From Stephanodiscus triporus (taxonomy: Eukaryota; Bacillariophyta; Thalassiosirophyceae; Thalassiosirales; Thalassiosiraceae): DNA of 21,775 nt. Below are positions 8,969 to 16,314 of the stretch, piece by piece (position 1 is the stretch's first letter; the number at the start of each line of letters is the position of its first letter). The position numbers and the translations under genes were made by a program. The notes beneath the pieces were generated by a model. It saw only the letters and a list, made by a program, of their open reading frames with translations. It searched no databases and was not told where the DNA came from. The stretch lies in NCBI GenBank assembly GCA_036939755.1, contig JALLAZ010000521.1, positions 1-21,775 of the forward strand. Direction: 5' to 3'.

Positions 8969-11122
8969 ATGCAATCTCATCGACAGCTTCATCAGGATTT
9001 GCCCGCCATACCCGAGATCGAGGAGGTTGGCGCCGACGATGCTTCGTCTCTCGACGAAGGCACAATCGACCACGTCATAGACATCGGCAACGATGACGTC
9101 GTCAATGGCGACGGAGACAATGGTGGCGCAGTGGATTCATGCTCAGTGGACGATTCCTCCAACGTCGAGGACGAATCATGTGCTAATTCATACGCTTTCA
9201 CGTTGGATAATGTTGGGTGGGACGAGGAGTGTAGTTTGGTCGGGAGCGTCGTCAGCAACAACATCGTCACTGGGTCGTTGTTCGGCGGTAGTGATAACAG
9301 TTCCACCCACTCTCCTCCGTCGCAATATGGCCCCGAAATAATATCCGAACATACCAGAAATTTGCACAGGGAAACCTGTGAGAAGTTTGGATTGCCGTAC
9401 AGTGAGGACTGGTTGAATGTCAACTCCTCTCACATTTTGAGCGGCAGTGATAGTGATAGCGACGGATGGAGCAGTATCTTGGGAAGTATCAGCATCGCCA
9501 GCGGCTCCACGGATGGACCATTGGATCAAGTACGCCAGAAGATTGGTAAGATGTGGCCCTGGCCAACGAGTCCAAAGATGTCCAAGAAAGGCCACGCTGC
9601 AATGCCATTGGATAAGATGGCGAAAAACCCAAAAAGTCCAACCATTGCATCTCAGATTTTGAGCGGCAGTGATAGTGATGGTGACAGAGGGAGCAGCACC
9701 TTGGGAAATACCAGCATCGCCAGCGGCTCCGCGGATGGACCATTGGATCAAGAGCATAAGCAGAAGATTGATAAGCTGTGGCCCTGGCCAACGAGCCCTG
9801 AGATGTCAAAGAAAGGACATGCTCCAATGCCGTTGGATAAGATGGCAAAAACCTCAAAAAGTCAAACCATTGCTGCTTATACGAAGGACGAAAGCTCATT
9901 GTGGGTGAAGGAGCCTTGGACTTCATTTAATCGGCGGGTAGATAATTCTGATGAAGTTCAATCGAGTGCTCAGCGAAGCAGTATCGGGCCAGATGGCAAG
10001 AACAGAGGGCACAACACGGTCAAACTATTATTCCAATCGACGCAACATTTGGTCCATGGCTACAGAGAGTCAAGTGTTAAGACCAAACTGAGGGTGGGGA
10101 TGACCATGGTATTCCTGCTTCTATCCTTTATTGTCATACTTGTCTCTGTTGGTCTATCCAAGTCACACAAAGACTCGTCATCTGACAGACCTGACTTTTC
10201 AACGCCGACCGTCGTCGATTCCATTCCAGTCGGCTCTACCATCGTAGATACGAAGAGCCCTAGACCTGACTTTTCAACCAACACGCCGACCGTCGTCGAT
10301 TCCATGCCAGTCGGCTCTACCATCGTAGATACGAAGAGCCCTACGTTCGCGTTGAGCCTTGCCCCCGCGGCTGGTCCGCAGGAAATTGAAATGGCACCTG
10401 ACGGCGTCTCGAACGAGGAAAGTGAATCATGCAACGACGCTGATGGACGATTCCAATCTTCTGGCGGTAAGAGGCGTCAGTGCGAGTGGCTGTCCCTCAA
10501 CGTCGAGCTCGGGGCGCTATATTCTGATTTGCTTTATGCCGAGTGCGGAGCGGGGAGCGAGTTGGGGTTGAACTGTCGTTATACCTGCCGCGCGTACAAT
10601 GGTTGCTTGCTTCTTCTGCAAAGGGCGGGTGAAGAAGGAGGAGGGTCGGGGCAAGCGAACGACGGCGGTGGTGGTAGCGCATCCCCAACGTTTCAAGCGA
10701 GTGATACCGTGGAGATGCTGACACCCGCAACCGTAATGATGGACTCTCCCACCTCTTCACCGATGGATCTACAGAGGAGCCCCCCTGTGCCAACGATAGA
10801 AATTTCAGTAGATATGGAAGATGCGCACTCCAGTGAGAGTGAAATGACCCTTCTCAGTGCCCCCCTGTCGCTTCAAACGAATACCTTGAGCACTCCCTCC
10901 ATGCAACACGACCCATCGATCGAAGATATGATGTGCATTGATGAGCAAGGATATTATCTGAATCATAACGGCCAGCCGAGGCAGTGTTCGTGGTTGATTA
11001 ACACAAGCGATCCCACCGATGAGACTAGGCGGATCCACAATTGTGGGTACGCTGATAGCAATCAGTACTCCGTTGGAACAGATTTGGGCAAGATGTGCAA
11101 GAAAACCTGTGGGACTTGTTAG
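8969..11122 (+). CDS. Single-pass type II membrane protein with repeats and two six-Cys modules
   Basis: A 717-residue intronless protein of no recognised family. The N-terminal ~375 residues are acidic and Ser/Asp-rich and contain a ~74-residue tandem repeat (about 155-228 and 229-302) with ILSGSDSD, WPWPTSP and GHAPMPLDKMAK motifs. A membrane segment lies at about 376-396, preceded by Lys/Arg (VKTKLR), so the N-terminus is probably cytoplasmic. A second repeat, RPDFST...VVDS.PVGSTIVDTKSP, occurs twice at about 407-458. Outside the membrane are two Cys modules: Cys488, 505, 526, 536, 540, 546 and Cys656, 673, 692, 710, 714, 717. Both share a 17-residue first spacing, an RQCxWL core and a CxxxC near the end; the second ends CKKTCGTC. 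This pattern resembles Cys-rich extracellular modules common in diatom proteins, but the function is unknown. It could be a cell-surface or frustule-associated protein. Confidence 0.75.
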   Translation: MQSHRQLHQDLPAIPEIEEVGADDASSLDEGTIDHVIDIGNDDVVNGDGDNGGAVDSCSVDDSSNVEDESCANSYAFTLDNVGWDEECSLVGSVVSNNIVTGSLFGGSDNSSTHSPPSQYGPEIISEHTRNLHRETCEKFGLPYSEDWLNVNSSHILSGSDSDSDGWSSILGSISIASGSTDGPLDQVRQKIGKMWPWPTSPKMSKKGHAAMPLDKMAKNPKSPTIASQILSGSDSDGDRGSSTLGNTSIASGSADGPLDQEHKQKIDKLWPWPTSPEMSKKGHAPMPLDKMAKTSKSQTIAAYTKDESSLWVKEPWTSFNRRVDNSDEVQSSAQRSSIGPDGKNRGHNTVKLLFQSTQHLVHGYRESSVKTKLRVGMTMVFLLLSFIVILVSVGLSKSHKDSSSDRPDFSTPTVVDSIPVGSTIVDTKSPRPDFSTNTPTVVDSMPVGSTIVDTKSPTFALSLAPAAGPQEIEMAPDGVSNEESESCNDADGRFQSSGGKRRQCEWLSLNVELGALYSDLLYAECGAGSELGLNCRYTCRAYNGCLLLLQRAGEEGGGSGQANDGGGGSASPTFQASDTVEMLTPATVMMDSPTSSPMDLQRSPPVPTIEISVDMEDAHSSESEMTLLSAPLSLQTNTLSTPSMQHDPSIEDMMCIDEQGYYLNHNGQPRQCSWLINTSDPTDETRRIHNCGYADSNQYSVGTDLGKMCKKTCGTC
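9431..9876 (+). repeat. Tandem 222-bp coding repeat
   Basis: Copy 1 is about 9431-9652 and copy 2 about 9653-9876. Both begin near ATTTTGAGCGGCAGTGATAG and end near ACCATTGC. Copy 2 carries one extra codon (DQEHKQKI against DQVRQKI). The frame is preserved, so the duplication lengthens the cytoplasmic domain. Confidence 0.85.
10187..10342 (+). repeat. Tandem ~75-81-bp coding repeat
   Basis: Copies at about 10187-10261 and 10262-10342 begin AGACCTGACTTTTCAAC and end GATACGAAGAGCCCTA. The second has a 6-bp insertion (two codons) after TTTTCAAC. They encode a Thr/Ser/Pro-rich stalk just outside the membrane. Confidence 0.85.
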
Positions 11123-11638
11123 GGTAACACAAAATGTCATAATGCATGAAGCAGTTCCGTTCTTGTGTGGCATTGAAAGAAAAAGAGTTAGCACCATGCA
11201 TCATCTGGGACTGATGACATGTAGAGACGGAATGAAGCATTCTATTCTAGGAGCTGATTTATCTAAATTTGAGCACGGTTAACTCATCGTGATTTGTTGT
11301 TGTTGGTTCTCTAAAATGGCCACATTGACTCTACTGGTAAATCCCTTGTTGAGGAATGTCATTTCATGTCTGTTGCACACATAATTGTCCTTTTATTAAG
11401 TATCATATTCCTCCGATCTTCCCCACCGTGACCGTGACGTGACACCCCGGCCTCCTCAACTTGCCCACACAACTTTGTAATTGCATTATTGAATGGCAGT
11501 TCGTCACATTTGATGGGTGTGCACAGCATGCGCAAATGATATTAATATGTTCTGATTTTCCAAGTCAGAAACGACAGACAGACGGATGGACACCGTTCAC
11601 CTCGCCTCGATTCCTCCTCCGGTCTGGATAGTGAAACC
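11123..11638. other. Intergenic region, no gene seen
   Basis: 516 bp between the Cys-rich membrane-protein gene and ispF, both on the plus strand. Short open frames here show no recognisable motif. The last ~80 bp is likely the ispF 5' UTR (CAGACAGACGGATGG near 11574). Confidence 0.4.
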
Positions 11639-12457
11639 ATGACACGGTGCCTCCTAGAACTAATTTCGCTCCTCGCCATATCCGCGGGAACCAGCCCCTG
11701 CGACGCGTTCGTCACCGCCTCTCGTCCGGCGGCCGCGACCGGCGTCAAGGCCCCCATCCTCGCATCCGCATCCGCCGACGAAGGGGCCGTCGTCGTAGCC
11801 GCCGCCGCCGTCGACGACAAGGCCGACGACGACGCCGATCCCGAAATCTCGTCGCTCCTCCGCCCGGCCTACGAGATCGAACCTATCCCCCTCCGCATCG
11901 GTCACGGATTCGACATCCATCGCATGGTGCCGTATTCCGAGGCCAAGCAGCCGATAGTCGTCGGGGGCGTCATCATCGATCACGTGGATCAGAAATGGAC
12001 CGACAAAGAGGGCGCGTACACCGGCGTTCCAGGCTCGACCTATGAGACCCAACTCGGAGTCCTCGCCCATTCCGATGGCGACGTCATATACCACTCCCTC
12101 GTGGACGCGATCTTCGGGGCGCTGACGCTACCCGACATCGGACAGGTCTTCCAGGACACCGATCCCCGATGGAGGGGATGCGACTCGTCGAGGTTCATGG
12201 AACACGCGTACGACGTCATGACGTACCACGGCTATCGGATCGGGAACGTCGACGTCACGCTGATACTGGAACGGCCGAAGGTCGCGGGATTCAAGCCTAG
12301 GATGAAGGAGAACATCGTCAGGCTCCTGCGCACCACGAACGGTAGGGTGAACATCAAGGCGCGGACGCACGAGCGGTTGGACAGCGTGGGAGAGCTTAGG
12401 AGTCTGAGCTGCCACGTCGTGGTCACCCTGGAGAAGGTCGTGGGGGATGATGCTTGA
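11639..12457 (+). CDS. ispF: 2-C-methyl-D-erythritol 2,4-cyclodiphosphate synthase, plastid-targeted
   Basis: Fifth enzyme of the plastid MEP isoprenoid pathway, which converts CDP-ME-2-phosphate to MEcPP with loss of CMP. The 272-residue intronless protein begins with a hydrophobic signal peptide (LLELISLLAISAG) followed by CDAFVT at 21-26, a variant of the diatom ASAFAP motif with Phe at +1, then an Ala-rich transit-like region to about residue 80. The mature enzyme starts near PIPLRIGHGFDIH. Metal ligands are visible as Asp92 and His94 (GFDIH) and His144 (LAHSDGD); ALTLPDIGQVFQDTDP, IGNVDVTLI and VNIKART are also conserved. Between GGV (109-111) and LAHSDGD (142-148) there are roughly 20 more residues than in short bacterial enzymes. 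The C-terminus is family-like. It converges with the kelch gene 122 bp downstream. Confidence 0.95.
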   Translation: MTRCLLELISLLAISAGTSPCDAFVTASRPAAATGVKAPILASASADEGAVVVAAAAVDDKADDDADPEISSLLRPAYEIEPIPLRIGHGFDIHRMVPYSEAKQPIVVGGVIIDHVDQKWTDKEGAYTGVPGSTYETQLGVLAHSDGDVIYHSLVDAIFGALTLPDIGQVFQDTDPRWRGCDSSRFMEHAYDVMTYHGYRIGNVDVTLILERPKVAGFKPRMKENIVRLLRTTNGRVNIKARTHERLDSVGELRSLSCHVVVTLEKVVGDDA

Positions 12458-12579
12458 GTGATAGTTTCCGATGTGGGCAACAGTCAAGAGAGAAGCGGGG
12501 TGCAATACTATTTAATCCACCTTAGATTTAAAAGCCGAATCCAATCAATCGTAAATGCGATGCGACAAGAGGATTTTCG

Positions 12580-15363
12580 TCATCTCAACGTGTCCTTTTT
12601 TGGCTTCTTTTCGGCCTTCTTCCTAGCCTTTTTCTCCTCGAACTCCAGCTGAAAACTTTCAAGCTCGTCGAGTCTATCTAGGATTTGTTTCAGTTCTTCG
12701 TGTCGCTCGTTCGCAAGATGGAATCCCTCACGCTTCAACTCCTTCGTCGAAATCGACCCTCCTCGATACGCGGCACGGTTTTCCGCCAACTTTGCCGCTT
12801 CTTCGATCCAATAATGAGATGTTCGGGTGTAAAAATCGGCGACGGTCTCGCCCAGCAAAGGATTCCGCAGTTCCTCGTCCACGCCAAGTCTTCCTTTCAA
12901 TTCTGCAATTTCACTGCGAATCGCACGTCTTTTCTCCTTTTCCTTCGCCTTCTTGGCTTCCTTTTTCGCCCTCTTCTGAGCCTCCTCGCTCTCCTCATCG
13001 TCCTCATCTTCCAATATAGGTTCGAATTCGGCAATGTCCTCATCGCTATCGTCACCGCCATCACCACCCTGATCAGACGATATATAACTATCATTGTCGC
13101 TATCCACGCCCTTCCAGACTTGCCTATGCATCTGTCCCGGCCAAATACAAGACCATTTATCGCGTTTGTTCAAGTCAATCGACCAACAATCATCAAGAGT
13201 GACCTGCATTATAATAATCATGATGGTTTGGGTGAGAAGAGTGATTGGAGGATGAGAGATGATGTAATAGTGATGGCGCGAGGGATACTGTTGATTGCGA
13301 ACTTACCTCGCGATCTCCAACCTCCAGCAGACCGCCATAAACGTACAAAGTGTTATTTCGAACGACTGACGCACAGTTGATCCTAGGAAGTGGAGTCTCG
13401 CGTGCCACTGCCACTGGGAGCCCCTTGTGATCCACCTTCATGACCGATGATGAAGGAATTTTCCCCTTTCCCTTTAATTCCGGAGTACGATCGCTTTTCT
13501 TCGCAGTCATGTCATTAAAATTGCTTGAGACGTCTGCGTTCACAGGCGATTGGTCAGCAGTTCGCATGGCTGGCGTCATCCCTTCCTCATCATCATCCTT
13601 CCTTGCACCGTCAATCTTTTCAAAGACAACGTTACCATCCCCGTCAGTGAAAGCGAACATGTCACGGCGAAGCTGGTCAAGACCCCATCCGCTAGATTTT
13701 ACTTCCTCGTTCTTGACAGCCAATGCATCATCATCTTCTTCATCGAGATCATCACTATTGCCGTCGTCTCCGTCTTCAATCTCCGCAACTATCGTTGCCT
13801 GACCCACGCCCGTGTCAGCGGTAGAGTCCTTTTTCCTGCGTCTCCTTCCGCCGCCAACGGTGACCTTCCTCTCCTTCAACGTCATCGCGAACCACCGCCT
13901 CCTCTCCATATCGAACGCGAACAAATCGTCGTAGAATATCGATTCCATCTTGTGATGATCGCCCTCGTCGTCCATCACGCCCCCGAACACTATCATTTTG
14001 TTCTTCTGGAGCACGACGGACGACGTCCCCGCCCGCCCCGAAGGGTACTCGCCCTTGCGCGTTATGCGTTCCCACGTAGGAGGAGAGGGGGGGGCGGCGC
14101 CGCCGCCGGCGGCGATGCCCACCAGCGATTTCAGAGGCAACATCCAGCAGTCGACGTGCACGATCCCCTCCGACGACTTGCTCAACCCGCGATGTTGCTG
14201 CTGCCCGTTTCCGTTGCCGTTGCCGTCTCCGCCGCCGTTGCCGACGTGGACGGTGCTCGCGTTCCTCACCTTGCTGTACCCGCCGTAAACGAACAGCGCC
14301 TCCTCCGAGGACGACGTCGACATCAGCGCCAAATTGCACGCCGATCTCGGCGGCGGCAGCCTCGCCAGCTTCCCGTATTTCAGCTCCGTCCACGTCATCG
14401 ATTGGAAGTCGTATATGTGGACGTCGTTGAAGAACCGCGTGTCGCCGTTCTTGAACGACTCGTGGAATCCCCCGAAGAGTATCATGGAATGACGCCACAC
14501 CAGACACCGATGTCCCGATCGGGCCTGGGGCGGACTGCCCCCGCCCCCGGCCGAACGGCATTCCTCCCAGGTATTATTCCTGACGTCGAACTTCCACAGG
14601 TCCTTGTAGTGGTGGTACTTCTCCGACGTGGCCGACTCCCCCCCGAAGACGTAGATCGCGTCGTTGTGATACACGGCCGAGTGGGCGCAGCGCGGCGGCG
14701 GATGGGGCGGAGGGGTCAGGATGCGTGTCCATTGTCCCAAGTTGCTGCTGCGATTGATGGTACCGTCGTCATCATGGCCGTGTCTGTCTGCGGCGGATTG
14801 CCTTTTGGCGTCGGGGTCCCATCGCAGCAATTCGTCGAAGACTACGTTTTCGGCACCATTGTAATATTCCCCCCCAAACTAGGTAAGCAGCATGCATCAT
14901 CGTGTCGGACGATAGAGATATAGAGACGATTGCGTTCATCGACGTGAGAGTTTACGAGAACCATTCGTACATCCTCCTACCTCAAACATGGTCGCTGTCG
15001 TTGCCTGTCGGCCCGGACGAGACTTAAACTCACCATGTAGAACATCCCGTTGGGCGGGCACAGCGTCCACGTGAAATTCGCCCTCGGTGGACGGGGGAAC
15101 GGATCGTCGATGGTCGTCAGCTCGGCCGTGGTCAATTCCCTGGTACGGCTCCGGTACGACTCGAGGATGGCGTCCCAATCGTCGCCGCCGCTGTCCTCGC
15201 GGCGACGAGCGCATTCGTCGTAGTCGTTCGCGTCTTCCGCCGCCCCCTCCTTCTGCAGGCGCCTTAGCGCCGCCCTGTCGGCCTTGGCATCCTTCTTGGC
15301 CGCGAGGGCGGCTTTCTTCAGAGGATCCTTGGCCTTCTTCTTCTTGTCTTTCTTTCCCCCCAT
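12580..15363 (-). CDS. KLHDC4-type kelch-repeat protein with C-terminal DUF4110-like domain
   Basis: Three exons: 15363-15034 (110 codons), 14878-13307 (524 codons), 13203-12580 (207 codons and stop). Introns are 15033-14879 (155 bp, GTGAGT...TAG) and 13306-13204 (103 bp, GTAAGT...CAG), both phase 0, giving 841 residues. The N-terminus is Lys/Ala-rich (MGGKKDKKKKAKDP), typical of KLHDC4-type proteins. Splicing makes MFYM-FGGEYYNG and LLEVGDRE-VTLDDCW, both fitting kelch blades. At least six blades are visible (YVFGGES, ILFGGFHES, FVYGGYSK, VFGGVMDDEG, YVYGGLLEVGD). An acidic, disordered insert lies between blades (EDDDALAVKNEE region). Exon 3 encodes an acidic run, a charged helix, and GETVADFYTRTSHYWIEEA with RAAYRGGSISTKELKREGF, matching the C-terminal DUF4110 region. 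The propeller likely binds proteins or RNA; the exact role is unknown. Confidence 0.9.
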
Positions 15364-15668
15364 GGTGAATTCGTGGTTTGTCGCAGGCAGGGTTTCTACT
15401 GTTCGTTCAGATCAGCCACAACTACAACCATCTCCACCAGGGGCAGAGGAGACTTCGGACCTCCCCTCCTCGTCTGCGGATTAAATCCAAAACAAAAATT
15501 ACCATCAATTATCACCATTAAGGGAGGAAATTATCCGAATTTCCCCCTTCCTTTATCCTTCGCCATCATCTCAAAACATCAATAACAGTCTCACGACGCT
15601 GCTACACCCTACCTTACCACGCACAACTTCCCTAACGAACAACTCAAAATACAATCCCCAACTGCCTT
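15364..15668. other. Boundary between the kelch gene and the retroelement
   Basis: The first ~120 bp should be the promoter and 5' UTR of the minus-strand kelch gene. From about 15485 the plus strand becomes rich in A and C and poor in G, a bias that continues into the retroelement, so the element 5' end probably lies near there. No terminal repeat or target duplication was identified. Confidence 0.45.
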
Positions 15669-16022
15669 ATGACTGAGTCATCCAACTCGAACCTACGACG
15701 ACACGAACAGCGATTCTTCGCACGACAAAATAAAGATCCGCGGAAATTAATTGAAGGAGTTAAACGACTGGTGCGCTTACGAGCTGAGTTCCGTCATTTG
15801 GAAGCCGTCGCCGCCCATCTGGCAAAAAACCCGCGGAGAAGCCTACGCTTAAAGTGGAAACGACACAACGCTCGGTCGATCCGCGAGCAAGGGGGCCCGT
15901 GGTACACCCTTATCCTTTTTGGGGAAGAGGGCTATTGGTCCAACGGCGGTCCGTCGCTGGAGGGGCATAACATCACCATCTTCCCATCCCGCCTCCCCTG
16001 CTTCCACGTCGGCAATTCCTAG
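15669..16022 (+). CDS. Possible upstream ORF of the retroelement, 117 codons
   Basis: A small frame starting MTESSNSNLRRHEQRFFARQ with a basic helical stretch (KLIEGVKRLVRLRAEFRHLE) and a C-terminal half rich in Gly/Trp/Tyr (GPWYTLILFGEEGYW). The residue composition is protein-like rather than random, but I recognise no family. It lies in the A/C-rich leader in the same frame class as the 221-codon ORF at 16386. It could be an extra retroelement protein, an exon of one, or a chance ORF. Confidence 0.35.
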   Translation: MTESSNSNLRRHEQRFFARQNKDPRKLIEGVKRLVRLRAEFRHLEAVAAHLAKNPRRSLRLKWKRHNARSIREQGGPWYTLILFGEEGYWSNGGPSLEGHNITIFPSRLPCFHVGNS

Positions 16023-16314
16023 TGCCCTTCTGCAAAATCAACGAAAGCACCACTTCAATATCAACCGAACACTACTAAAGAACCCTCCCTTCCTTTACTC
16101 AACCAACGAATACGATACCCTCTGCCACACCCTAAAATCTGGCGGGAATTCTGGAATCAACGTCAGAAGAAAAGGAATCACTCAACACGAGAAAAGAACA
16201 TCAAATCCATCAACCACACACAATATTGCACTACGTTACGCCCTCCACATCAAACCATTCAAACAGGCGACATCCTAAGCACAAGAAAAATCCCCGGTCG
16301 TTACCCCAACAACA

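Noticed and set aside
11019..11282. 87-codon ORF after the Cys-rich protein
   Set aside because: Overlaps the end of the Cys-rich gene in another frame and has no motif.
13550..14923. 457-codon plus-strand ORF
   Set aside because: Antisense to the kelch exon 2; Arg/Pro/Val-rich composition typical of a shadow frame in GC-rich DNA.
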